Positions 28,067 to 36,036 of a stretch of DNA of 64,000 bases are shown here, one piece after another. The translations under genes were made by a program, and so were the position numbers. Within the stretch, counting starts at the first letter, position 1, and each line of letters starts with the position of its first letter. The notes beneath the pieces are model-generated. The model was not told where the DNA came from, ran no database searches, and saw only the letters and a program-made list of their open reading frames with translations. The stretch comes from Streptomyces shenzhenensis (GTDB lineage: Bacteria > Actinomycetota > Actinomycetes > Streptomycetales > Streptomycetaceae), in NCBI RefSeq assembly GCF_021462265.1, contig NZ_JAJONF010000001.1, positions 1 through 64,000 of the forward strand, in the 5' to 3' direction.

Positions 28067-29187
28067 TGCGAAGCAGCAGCGGCAGGAACAGCAGCGGAAA
28101 CAACGGCGGGAGCCGTGGTGGCAACAGCGGCGGCCGCGGCGGGAGCAGCGGTGGCCGCGGTAACCACCGCGGCGCCGGGAACGCCCGCGACGACAAGCAG
28201 GGCGGCCGGCCGAAGAAGCCGCGCCCGGAGGAGCGGCGCTACGACGTGGGACCCGGCGCCACCCAGGACGGCCCGAAGTCGGGCCGGGGCGCCTCGGCGC
28301 GCGGCGGCGCCAAGGGCGGCCCCCGGCAGGGCCAGGGCACCGGGCGCGGCCGTACGGCCCCGGCGAGTTCCCGTGAGTACGACGCCCGCGCCGAGGAGCG
28401 CAACCGGGAGCGGTACGCGGACCGGAAGGACGTCAAGCTCCCCAAGACCTTCCCGGGCGCCGAGCAGGAGGGCGAGCGGCTGCAGAAGGTCCTCGCCCGC
28501 GCGGGCTACGGTTCCCGGCGGGCCTGCGAGGAGCTGATCGAGCAGGCCAGGGTCGAGGTCAACGGCGAGATCGTCCTGGAGCAGGGCAAGCGGGTCGACC
28601 CGGAGAAGGACGAGGTCAGGGTCGACGGGCTGACGGTCGCCACGCAGTCGTACCAGTTCTTCTCGCTGAACAAGCCGGCCGGCGTGGTCTCCACCATGGA
28701 GGACCCGGACGGCCGGCAGTGCCTCGGCGACTACGTCACCAACCGGGAGACCCGGCTCTTCCACGTGGGGCGGCTCGACACCGAGACCGAGGGCGTCATC
28801 CTGCTCACCAACCACGGCGAGCTGGCCCACCGGCTGACCCATCCCAAGTACGGCGTGAAGAAGACCTACCTCGCGCACATCGTCGGCCCGATCCCGCGCG
28901 ACCTGGGCAAGAAGCTCAAGGACGGCATCCAGCTGGAGGACGGGTACGCGCGCGCGGACCACTTCCGGGTCGTCGAGCAGACCGGCAAGAACTACCTGGT
29001 CGAGGTCACCCTGCACGAGGGCCGCAAGCACATCGTGCGCCGCATGCTGGCCGAGGCCGGGTTCCCGGTCGACAAGCTGGTGCGGGTCGCCTTCGGGCCG
29101 ATCACCCTCGGCGACCAGAAGTCGGGCTGGCTGCGCCGCCTGTCCAACACCGAGGTCGGGATGCTCATGAAGGAGGTCGACCTCTAA
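28066..29187 (+). CDS. rRNA pseudouridine synthase (RsuA/RluB family)
   Basis: 373 residues. The first 120 or so are a Ser/Gly/Asn/Arg-rich repeat tail (SSGRNSSGNNGGSRGGNSGG) that is an RNA-binding-like extension. Next come an S4 domain (RLQKVLARAGYGSRRACEELIEQARVEVNG) and the catalytic domain with the Asp in GRLDTETEGVILLTNHG and KTYLAHI. It isomerises uridine in large or small rRNA. ATG 28066 directly overlaps the scpB stop. Adjacent scpAB-rsuA/rluB order is conserved in many Gram-positives. Confidence 0.92.
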   Translation: MRSSSGRNSSGNNGGSRGGNSGGRGGSSGGRGNHRGAGNARDDKQGGRPKKPRPEERRYDVGPGATQDGPKSGRGASARGGAKGGPRQGQGTGRGRTAPASSREYDARAEERNRERYADRKDVKLPKTFPGAEQEGERLQKVLARAGYGSRRACEELIEQARVEVNGEIVLEQGKRVDPEKDEVRVDGLTVATQSYQFFSLNKPAGVVSTMEDPDGRQCLGDYVTNRETRLFHVGRLDTETEGVILLTNHGELAHRLTHPKYGVKKTYLAHIVGPIPRDLGKKLKDGIQLEDGYARADHFRVVEQTGKNYLVEVTLHEGRKHIVRRMLAEAGFPVDKLVRVAFGPITLGDQKSGWLRRLSNTEVGMLMKEVDL

Positions 29188-29250
29188 GGCGGCTCCCGAG
29201 CCCAGCTCCAAGCGCCGTGAACCCCGTGCGGGGGCTTGTGTGGCTTTCTG

Positions 29251-29283
29251 ACGGCCGGTCCCGGATGTTCCGGGACCGGCCGT
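29251..29283 (+). terminator. Perfect 15-bp hairpin terminator
   Basis: ACGGCCGGTCCCGGA pairs perfectly with its complement around the 3-base loop TGT. It closes the parA-scpAB-pseudouridine synthase transcription unit. No T run. Confidence 0.8.
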
Positions 29284-29346
29284 CGTCGTGTCGGCGAACG
29301 GCGCTCCAGCGGCCACGGGGGCTTGCGTGACCAAGACGCAGTCTTT

Positions 29347-29363
29347 ATAGTCGAGACGACTAT
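29347..29363. promoter_or_regulatory. Probable NrtR operator
   Basis: ATAGTCGAGACGACTAT is a palindrome with perfect 7-bp arms (ATAGTCG/CGACTAT) around AGA. A further half-site TAGTCG follows at once (29364-29369). It lies 32 bp before the nrtR start, the usual place for autoregulation by NrtR-type repressors. Confidence 0.7.
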
Positions 29364-29395
29364 TAGTCGCTACGATCATCGAGGGGGGCGGGCGC

Positions 29396-30115
29396 ATGCG
29401 GGGCTACGACAAGCACGCCTTCGAACCCTTCGCCGTCACCGTCGACCTTGCCGTCCTCACCCTGCGCGCCGGCGCCCTGCACGTGCTGCTCGTCGAGCGC
29501 GGGCAGGAGCCGTACGCCGGACAGTGGGCGCTGCCCGGCGGCTTCCTGCTGCCGCGGGAGTCGGCCGAGACGGCGGCCCGCCGGGAACTCGCCGAGGAGA
29601 CCGGCCTGTCGGACGTGTCCGGGCTGCGCCTGGAGCAGCTGCGCACCTACAGCGAGCCCGACCGCGACCCGAGGATGCGGGTGGTCTCCGTCGCCTTCAC
29701 CGCGCTGCTGCCCGACGCCCCCGAGCCGCACGGCGGCGGTGACGCGGCACAGGCGCGCTGGCAGCCCTACGACCAGGCCCGGCCGCTCGCCTTCGACCAC
29801 GAGCGGATCCTGGCCGACGCCCATGACCGGGTCGGCGCGCGGCTGGAGTACAGCTGTCTCGCCACCGCCTTCTGCCCGCCCGAGTTCACGCTCGGCGAGC
29901 TGCAGAACGTCTACGAGACCGTGTGGGGAGTCGCGCTGGACCGCCCCAACTTCCGCCGCAAGGTGCTCGCCACCCCCGGCTTCGTCGAACCCGTCCCCGG
30001 CGCCGCCAGGCTGACCGGCGGCCGCGGCAAGCCGGCCGCCCTCTACCGCGCGGGCACCGCCACCGCCCTCCACCCGCCCCTGCTCCGCCCGTCCCGGGAA
30101 GGACGCCCCGCATGA
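29396..30115 (+). CDS. nrtR: NrtR-type transcriptional regulator (Nudix domain plus winged helix)
   Basis: 239 residues. An N-terminal Nudix domain is followed by a C-terminal winged helix (EFTLGELQNVYETVWGVALDRPNFRRKVL) diagnostic of NrtR. In this family ADP-ribose or related NAD metabolites release the repressor from DNA. The Nudix box (GGFLLPRESAETAARRELAE then ETGL) is intact, so hydrolase activity may be retained, whereas many NrtRs have lost it. ATG 29396 follows GAGGGGGG. It overlaps the ADP-ribosylglycohydrolase gene by ATGA. Confidence 0.9.
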   Translation: MRGYDKHAFEPFAVTVDLAVLTLRAGALHVLLVERGQEPYAGQWALPGGFLLPRESAETAARRELAEETGLSDVSGLRLEQLRTYSEPDRDPRMRVVSVAFTALLPDAPEPHGGGDAAQARWQPYDQARPLAFDHERILADAHDRVGARLEYSCLATAFCPPEFTLGELQNVYETVWGVALDRPNFRRKVLATPGFVEPVPGAARLTGGRGKPAALYRAGTATALHPPLLRPSREGRPA

Positions 30116-31134
30116 CCGCGAACATCGGCGACAAACGCGCCGCCACCGGCTCCCTGATCGGTCTCGCCCTCGGGGACGCGCTCGGCTTCCCCGTCGAGTT
30201 CAACGACGTGCCCTCGATCCTCGCCAAGTGCGGACCGTGGCGGGAGATGGAACTGCCCCGGCGCGCCTTCGTCTCGGACGACACCCAGATGACCCTCGCC
30301 GTGGGGCACGCCATGCGCACCGCGATGGACCGCGGAGTGCTCGCGCCCAAGCGGCTGGAGCGGCCGCTGCGCGAGGAGTTCGTGAACTGGTACCAGTCGC
30401 CCGAGAACAACCGGGCGCCCGGCCGGACCTGCCTGCGGGCCTGCGATCTCCTGAAGGAGGAGGGACGCCGCTGGCAGGACGCCAGCCAGATCGACTCCAA
30501 GGGCTGCGGCGCCAACATGCGGGTCGCGCCCGTCGGGCTCGCGCCGGGGCTCAGTGACGAACAGCGCGCCGGGGCCGCCCAGTTGCAGTCCGCCCTCACC
30601 CACGGCCATCCCACCGCCCTGGCCGCCTCCGACCTCACCGCACGTGCCGTACGGCTCCTCGCGCAAGGGGCCGGACCGGACCGGCTCCTCGGTCAACTGC
30701 GTTCGTACGCCCGCGAGAACCGCACCCGCTACCACCACCCCTGGCTCGGCGACCTGTGGACGCGCAGCCACGACGCGAGTCCCGAGGACTTCATCGCGCG
30801 CGGCTGGGACGAGTGCCTGGAGATCCTCGACCGGCTCCAGGAGGCCGTGCGGACCGCCTCCCCCGAGGACGACCCCTGCCTGGCCACCGGCGCCGGCTGG
30901 ATCGCCGAGGAGGCCCTGGCGACCGGCCTGCTCTGTTTCCTGCTCTTCCCCGGCGAACCGCTGCTCGCCCTGCGCCGGGCCGCCTGCTCCTCCGGCGACT
31001 CGGACTCGATCGCCTGCCTCACCGGGGCGTTCGCGGGGGCCTGGCTCGGCGCGGACGCCTGGCCGACGGAGTGGGCCGACCGGATCGAGTACGGGGGCGA
31101 CCTGCTGACCCTGGGCGCGCTCTGGGACGCTTGA
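30112..31134 (+). CDS. ADP-ribosylglycohydrolase (DraG/ARH family)
   Basis: 340 residues. The metal-binding motifs are GDALGFPVEFND near residue 20, SDDTQMTLAVG near 55-65, and GDSDSIACLTGAFAGAWLG near the C-terminus. It removes ADP-ribose from a modified protein, nucleic acid or small molecule. Coupling to nrtR by ATGA implies that the regulator senses and controls the ADP-ribose produced or consumed here. The target is not evident, and no partner ADP-ribosyltransferase is in the window. Confidence 0.92.
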   Translation: MTANIGDKRAATGSLIGLALGDALGFPVEFNDVPSILAKCGPWREMELPRRAFVSDDTQMTLAVGHAMRTAMDRGVLAPKRLERPLREEFVNWYQSPENNRAPGRTCLRACDLLKEEGRRWQDASQIDSKGCGANMRVAPVGLAPGLSDEQRAGAAQLQSALTHGHPTALAASDLTARAVRLLAQGAGPDRLLGQLRSYARENRTRYHHPWLGDLWTRSHDASPEDFIARGWDECLEILDRLQEAVRTASPEDDPCLATGAGWIAEEALATGLLCFLLFPGEPLLALRRAACSSGDSDSIACLTGAFAGAWLGADAWPTEWADRIEYGGDLLTLGALWDA

Positions 31135-31238
31135 GCGCACGGTCGACGACCTTGATCCGGACCTCGGCCCGGCGTCCGTCGGGGCCGGCGGCCGCCGTGG
31201 AGCGGCTGCCCGTCCTGCTCGACGAGGCGCAGAACAGC

Positions 31239-31982
31239 TCAGCGCCGCCCGACCCGCCCCGCGCGCGGGGCGCCCTGCACGACCTGGTGGTCCGTGTGCG
31301 TCCGGAGCGCCGAGTCCCGGCGGGCGCGGAACAGGAAGCCGGCCACGCGCGCGTGGTCCGGCTCCGCCGGGAGCGGGCTGCCCCGCAGGGCCCGCTCGGT
31401 CTCCGCGGCGAGCCGGGCCATCCGGGACTCGGCCTCCGCCCAGGAGACCTCGCCCCGCCTCACCGCCAGGAACTCCGCGCGCCGCTCGCCCACGTCGATC
31501 GTCAGCTCGCCGGTGCGCAGCAGATCGCGGGCGCTGGTCAGCAGCCGCAGCAGGTGCATCGCGTGCTTCCAGCGGGGGGCACCGTGCGTGCGGAGGTCGG
31601 CGTCCAGCTTGCGGCGTTGGCCGAGGGCGTAGCCGGTGAAGGTGTCGTACGCGCGCCGGGAGAGGAAGGCGCCGCGCAGGGCGAGCAGTTCGCGGCCCGT
31701 GTCGTCGACGTGCTCGACCAGGGGCGAGTGCAGGCACTCCAGGATGTTCGGGTTGGCCCGCAGGGCCAGCTCGCAGAACCGTTCCAGCTCCCAGGAGAAC
31801 CGCTCCTCGCCCGGTCCCTCGACATGCGACGGCGGTTTCTCGAAGCCCCAGAACAGCGGGGTGGGGGCGAGGAACACGCCCCGGCGGTCGGTGTCGCTGT
31901 CCTCCGTGGCCAGACCGAAGGCGCGCGACCCCATGACGCAGGCGTAGATCGTGTGGTCGCGTACCAGGTCCTCGGGGTGCAT
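31239..31982 (-). CDS. Predicted nucleotidyltransferase (COG3541-like)
   Basis: 247 residues. The minimal nucleotidyltransferase motif is present: Gly18-Ser19 in MGSRAFGLATEDSDTDRRG, with Asp30 and Asp32 as the metal-binding pair. The rest is helical and Arg-rich. The family is not characterised. The last 25 residues (HQVVQGAPRAGRVGRR) look unlike a conserved end and may reflect a late frameshift. It starts 22 bp after the Rieske stop on the same strand and is probably cotranscribed. Confidence 0.8.
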   Translation of the reverse strand: MHPEDLVRDHTIYACVMGSRAFGLATEDSDTDRRGVFLAPTPLFWGFEKPPSHVEGPGEERFSWELERFCELALRANPNILECLHSPLVEHVDDTGRELLALRGAFLSRRAYDTFTGYALGQRRKLDADLRTHGAPRWKHAMHLLRLLTSARDLLRTGELTIDVGERRAEFLAVRRGEVSWAEAESRMARLAAETERALRGSPLPAEPDHARVAGFLFRARRDSALRTHTDHQVVQGAPRAGRVGRR

Positions 31983-32004
31983 GCCCGGGAGCGTACGCGG
32001 CCGG

Positions 32005-32496
32005 TCACCCCACGGTGATCGAATTTCCGCTCACCGTGATCGACTCCGCGGGCAGCGGCCTGGTCGCCGGGCCGTGGGCCACCGCGCCGTCGGCGATGTG
32101 GAACTTGCTGCCGTGGCAGGGGCAGTCGATGGTGCCGTCCGCCACCCGGTTCACCGTGCAGCCCATGTGCGTGCAGATCGCCGAGAAGGCCTTGAACTCG
32201 CCCGCCGTCGGCTGGGTCACCACGATCTTATGGTCCTTGAAGATCGTGCCGCCGCCCTCCGGGATCTCACTCGTCCGCGCCAGCACCTTCCCGGTGCTCG
32301 CGCTCGAAGGTCCGGAGGGAGACGGCTCGGAGGGAGACGGCTCGGAGGGAGACGAACCGGAGGCGGACGGCCCCGTGGTGGGCGACCCGGACGAACTGGA
32401 GGAGCCGCCGCTGTGGTTGCCGCAACCCACACAGGTCGCGGCGAGCGCCGCGGTACCCGTCGTGAGCATGCTGCGCCGAGTGGAGCCGTCGGTCAT
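32005..32496 (-). CDS. Exported Rieske [2Fe-2S] protein
   Basis: 163 residues. The twin-arginine-like lead (TRRSMLTTGTAALAATCVGCG) suggests Tat export, perhaps with lipidation at the Cys of LAATC. Next is a Ser/Pro linker with 15-bp DNA tandem repeats (SPSEPSPSEPSPS), then the Rieske fold with CTHMGC and CPCHG, which supply both Cys/His iron ligand pairs and the disulfide. A small soluble-type electron carrier anchored outside the membrane. ATG 32496 overlaps the stop of a short upstream ORF (ATGA). Confidence 0.9.
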   Translation of the reverse strand: MTDGSTRRSMLTTGTAALAATCVGCGNHSGGSSSSSGSPTTGPSASGSSPSEPSPSEPSPSGPSSASTGKVLARTSEIPEGGGTIFKDHKIVVTQPTAGEFKAFSAICTHMGCTVNRVADGTIDCPCHGSKFHIADGAVAHGPATRPLPAESITVSGNSITVG

Positions 32497-32627
32497 GTCG
32501 TCACCCCGAACGTGCGGAAGAACCAGCAGGCGGACATCAGCCGGACCGGCGTGAGCACGGCGAACACCGGCCCATCGACGATCGGCGGCAGCCGGCCGGG
32601 CAGTCGCTCCGAGCGGAGCAGCAGCAT
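32493..32627 (-). CDS. Possible 44-residue protein coupled to the Rieske gene
   Basis: From ATG 32627 the frame reads MLLLRSERLPGRLPPIVDGP then VFAVLTPVRLMSACWFFRTF. Nearly all its third positions are G or C, as in real genes here, and its stop overlaps the Rieske start by ATGA. No Shine-Dalgarno is visible and I do not recognise it. A longer frame reaches back to 32813. It may be a small membrane-associated partner or a chance frame. Confidence 0.35.
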   Translation of the reverse strand: MLLLRSERLPGRLPPIVDGPVFAVLTPVRLMSACWFFRTFGVTT

Positions 32628-32949
32628 CTTGGCACTGAAAACACCGAAGAAGAAGCAAACCGGGGTGAAGCTTGGCAAAACGCGTGTTTCGTACGCCTGA
32701 CAGCCCAACGCGCACCGGCCGGTGCACCACCGGCCGGGCGGCCTGTCGTACATCCTCAGCGCCGAAGACCTGCTGGAGCGTCTGCCCCCAGGTAGCGGAA
32801 CAGGAGACCGCACGCGACATTGGGGCCATGGCGGGCGGCGGTGCCGAAAGCCCGCCGTGTCTCAGCGGGCGGGCGCGGCGCACGGGCCCGGTACCGGTCT
32901 GACTAGGCTGGCCGGACCAAGAGGCCGACGTCAGAACAGGAGCGGTGCC
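32628..32949. other. Intergenic region Rieske group / chorismate mutase
   Basis: 322 bases between divergent units. An imperfect inverted repeat (ACCGGCCGGTG ... CACCGGCCGG) lies at about 32711-32735. An AT-richer stretch lies at 32640-32700. No promoter could be assigned with confidence. Confidence 0.35.
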
Positions 32950-33312
32950 GTGGCGGTACGAGCGGTCCGGGGGGCCGTCCAGCTGGAGCGGGACGAGGCC
33001 GGTCACATGCAGGAGCAGGTCGCAGCGCTGCTCACGGCCGTCCTGGAGCGGAACGGCCTGACCGCCGACGACCTGATCAGCATCTGGTTCACGGCCACCC
33101 CCGACCTGCACAGCGACTTCCCGGCGGCCGCGGCGCGGGGGCTCGGCATCGTCGACGTACCGCTGATCTGCGCCCAGGAGCTGGACATCGCCGGCGCGAT
33201 GCCCCGGGTCGTACGGATACTCGCGCACATCGAGACCGAGCGGTCCCGCGGCGACGTCCACCACGTCTACCTCGGCGCCGCGGCCGCCCTGCGCAAGGAC
33301 ATCGCCCAGTGA
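32950..33312 (+). CDS. aroH: Chorismate mutase, AroH type
   Basis: 120 residues, the full length of the Bacillus AroH trimeric mutase. The active-site residues can be matched: Arg7 (AVRAVRGAV), Glu77 (AQELD), Arg89 (VVRILAHIE) and Tyr107 (HHVYLGAA). It converts chorismate to prephenate. GTG 32950 is 7 bases after AGGAG. It overlaps tyrA by GTGA, so the first two steps toward tyrosine are encoded together. Confidence 0.92.
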   Translation: MAVRAVRGAVQLERDEAGHMQEQVAALLTAVLERNGLTADDLISIWFTATPDLHSDFPAAAARGLGIVDVPLICAQELDIAGAMPRVVRILAHIETERSRGDVHHVYLGAAAALRKDIAQ

Positions 33313-34394
33313 GAACCGCGCTCGTCATCGGCACCGGTCTGATCGGTACGTCCGCCGCGCTCGCCCTCGTCCAGCGGGGCGTCGTCGTCCACCTCGCCGA
33401 CCACGACCCCGAGCAGGCCCGGACCGCGGCCGCGCTCGGCGCCGGCACCGACGAGGCCCCCGAGGGCCGGGTCGACCTGGCGATCGTCGCCGCCCCGCCC
33501 GCCCATGTCGCCTCCGTCCTCGCGGACGCGATGCGCAGGGGCGCGGCCCGCGGCTACGCCGACGTGGCCAGCGTCAAGGGCGGGCCGCGCCGGGAGCTGG
33601 AGGCCAGGGGCCTGGACCTGTCGTCGTACATCGGGACCCACCCCATGGCGGGCCGGGAGAAGTCCGGGCCGCTGGCCGCCACCGCGGACCTCTTCGAGGG
33701 CCGGCCCTGGGTGCTCACCCCGACCCGGGACACCGACACCGAGGTGCTGAACCTCGCCCTGGAACTGGTCTCGCACTGCCGGGCCCTGCCGGTGGTCATG
33801 GACGCCGACGCCCACGACCGCGCGGTCGCCCTGGTCTCGCACATGCCCCACCTGGTCTCCAGCATGGTCGCGGCCCGCCTGGAGCACGCCGACGAGTCGG
33901 CCGTACGGCTGTGCGGACAGGGCATCCGGGACGTGACCCGGATCGCCGCCTCCGACCCCCGGATGTGGATCGACATCCTCTCCGCGAACCCGGGCCCGGT
34001 CGCCGATCTGCTCGCCGACGTCTCCGCCGACCTCGACGAGACGGTCCGCGCCCTGCGGGCCCTGCAGTCCGTGGACGAGGCCAAGCGGCGCGAGGGCGGC
34101 GCGGGCATCGCGGACGTGCTGCGCCGCGGTAACGCCGGCCAGGTGCGGGTACCCGGCAAGCACGGCTCGGCGCCGCGGGTGTACGAGGTCGTGGCGGTGC
34201 TCATCGACGACCAGCCCGGCCAGCTGGCCCGGATCTTCGCGGACGCGGGGGCGGCCGGGGTCAACGTCGAGGACGTGCGGATCGAGCACGCCACCGGTCA
34301 GCAGGCCGGTCACGTCCAGCTCTGGGTGGAGCCGAGGGCGGTGCCCCTGCTCACGTCGGCGCTGCGGGACCGGGGCTGGGCGCTGCGCCAGTAG
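33309..34394 (+). CDS. tyrA: Prephenate dehydrogenase with ACT domain
   Basis: 361 residues. The N-terminal NAD loop is VIGTGLIGTSAALAL; GTHPMAGREKSGP is the conserved prephenate-binding motif; DAHDRAVALVSHMPHL is the helical dimer core. A C-terminal ACT domain from about residue 285 (VYEVVAVLIDDQPGQLARIF) suggests feedback by tyrosine. It forms 4-hydroxyphenylpyruvate. GTG 33309 overlaps aroH. Confidence 0.94.
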   Translation: MRTALVIGTGLIGTSAALALVQRGVVVHLADHDPEQARTAAALGAGTDEAPEGRVDLAIVAAPPAHVASVLADAMRRGAARGYADVASVKGGPRRELEARGLDLSSYIGTHPMAGREKSGPLAATADLFEGRPWVLTPTRDTDTEVLNLALELVSHCRALPVVMDADAHDRAVALVSHMPHLVSSMVAARLEHADESAVRLCGQGIRDVTRIAASDPRMWIDILSANPGPVADLLADVSADLDETVRALRALQSVDEAKRREGGAGIADVLRRGNAGQVRVPGKHGSAPRVYEVVAVLIDDQPGQLARIFADAGAAGVNVEDVRIEHATGQQAGHVQLWVEPRAVPLLTSALRDRGWALRQ

Positions 34395-34490
34395 CGCTGA
34401 AAACCGCGGTCCCGGGGGCCGGTAACCTTGTGCGGGGCGCATCGCCGCCCCCACACCACCCACCACTCTGCACCCGGAAGGTGTCCCCCC

Positions 34491-35177
34491 GTGGAAAACG
34501 GCGCCGTAAAGCCCGTGATTGTCGCGATCGACGGCCCCTCGGGCACCGGCAAGTCGAGCACCTCCAAGGCCGTGGCCGAGCGGCTCGGCCTGAGCTACCT
34601 GGACACCGGGGCCCAGTACCGGGCGATCACCTGGTGGATGGTGAACAACGGCATCGACCTCACCGACCCGACCGCGGTCGCCGCGGTGGCCGGCAAGCCG
34701 GAGATCGTCTCGGGGACCGACCCGGTCAAGCCGACGATCACCGTCGACGGCGTGGACGTCTCCGGCCCGATCCGCACCGAGGAGGTCACCTCCAAGGTCA
34801 GCGCGGTCAGCGCGGTACCGGAGGTGCGGACCCGGATCAGCGAGCTGCAGCGGTCCCTGGCCCGCGCCGCCGCGGCCGGCATCGTCGTCGAGGGCCGGGA
34901 CATCGGTACGACCGTGCTGCCCGACGCCGACCTGAAGGTCTTCCTCACCGCCTCGCCCCAGGCCCGCGCGGCCCGGCGCAGCGGTGAGCTGAAGGGCGCC
35001 GACGTCAACGCCACCCGCGAGGCCCTGGTCAAGCGGGACGCGGCCGACTCGACCCGCAAGACCTCGCCGCTCGCCAAGGCCGGCGACGCGATCGAGGTGG
35101 ACACCACCGAGCTGACGCTGGCCCAGGTCATAGAGTGCGTCGTCGCCCTCGTCGAGGAGAAGCGGGCCGGGAAGTGA
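34491..35177 (+). CDS. cmk: Cytidylate kinase
   Basis: 228 residues with P-loop GPSGTGKSS, the CMP-binding YLDTGAQYRAITWW, and EGRDIGTTVLPDADLKVFLTASP. It phosphorylates CMP and dCMP. GTG 34491 (MENGAVKPVIVAIDGPSG) follows GGAAGGTG. It overlaps the acyltransferase gene by GTGA; der lies downstream, an order common in actinobacteria. Confidence 0.95.
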   Translation: MENGAVKPVIVAIDGPSGTGKSSTSKAVAERLGLSYLDTGAQYRAITWWMVNNGIDLTDPTAVAAVAGKPEIVSGTDPVKPTITVDGVDVSGPIRTEEVTSKVSAVSAVPEVRTRISELQRSLARAAAAGIVVEGRDIGTTVLPDADLKVFLTASPQARAARRSGELKGADVNATREALVKRDAADSTRKTSPLAKAGDAIEVDTTELTLAQVIECVVALVEEKRAGK

Positions 35178-35818
35178 GTCTTCCGTCGCAGCGCGGCGCC
35201 GAGACGGGGCGGCGCATCGGGGTCGGCCTGATGTACGGGCTGTGGAAGCCGCGCGTGCTCGGCGCCTGGAAGGTGCCCACGCAGGGGCCGGCGATCCTCG
35301 CCGTGAACCACTCCCACAACATCGACGGCCCGATGGTCATGGGCGTGGCGCCCCGGCCGACGCACTTCCTCATCAAGAAGGAGGCGTTCGTCGGGCCGCT
35401 CGACCCGTTCCTGACCCGCATCGGGCAGTTGAAGGTGGACCGGCATGCCACCGACCGCACCGCCGTCACCCGGGCGCTCGGCGTCCTGGAGGCCGGGGGA
35501 GTGCTCGGCATCTTCCCCGAAGGCAGCCGGGGCGACGGCGACTTCGCCGCGCTGCGCGCCGGGCTCGCCTACTTCGCGGTGCGCTCCGGGGCGCCCGTCG
35601 TCCCGGTGGCGGTGCTGGGAAGCTCCGAGCGGCGCGGACGGTTGATAAAGGGGCTGCCCCCGCTGCGGTCCCGCGTCGACGTCGTCTTCGGCGACCCCTT
35701 CGAGGCGGGCGACGGCACAGGCCGGCGCACCCGCAAGGCCCTGGACGAGGCCACCGAGCGCATCCAGAAGCAGCTCGCCGGCCACCTGGAGAACGCCAGA
35801 CGTCTGACCGGGCGCTAG
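35174..35818 (+). CDS. 1-acyl-glycerol-3-phosphate acyltransferase (PlsC family)
   Basis: 214 residues from GTG 35174 (GTGA overlap with cmk). The catalytic H-x4-D motif is NHSHNIDGP; the substrate-binding FPEGSRG lies near residue 115, and VPVAVLG follows. It would acylate lysophosphatidic acid at the inner membrane. It has no strong N-terminal membrane helix, as in other short actinobacterial PlsC proteins between cmk and der. Confidence 0.92.
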   Translation: MSLPSQRGAETGRRIGVGLMYGLWKPRVLGAWKVPTQGPAILAVNHSHNIDGPMVMGVAPRPTHFLIKKEAFVGPLDPFLTRIGQLKVDRHATDRTAVTRALGVLEAGGVLGIFPEGSRGDGDFAALRAGLAYFAVRSGAPVVPVAVLGSSERRGRLIKGLPPLRSRVDVVFGDPFEAGDGTGRRTRKALDEATERIQKQLAGHLENARRLTGR

Positions 35819-36036
35819 GGCCGCCCCGGCGGATCGGGTCGGAGAAAGGCAGCGGCGCCCACTACCCTCGGGTGAGCGGGGTGGTGTGCGTCGGCAACAT
35901 GGCAGATGCGCGCACCACACCCCCGCGTGTCCGGCACGATCCGCCGGACGCGCCCCGGGGCGACACTGAGTAGTGGATCGGTCTGCTGTGCGGCTGATCC
36001 ACCGATCACCACGATGAACGACGAGGTACGGACTTC

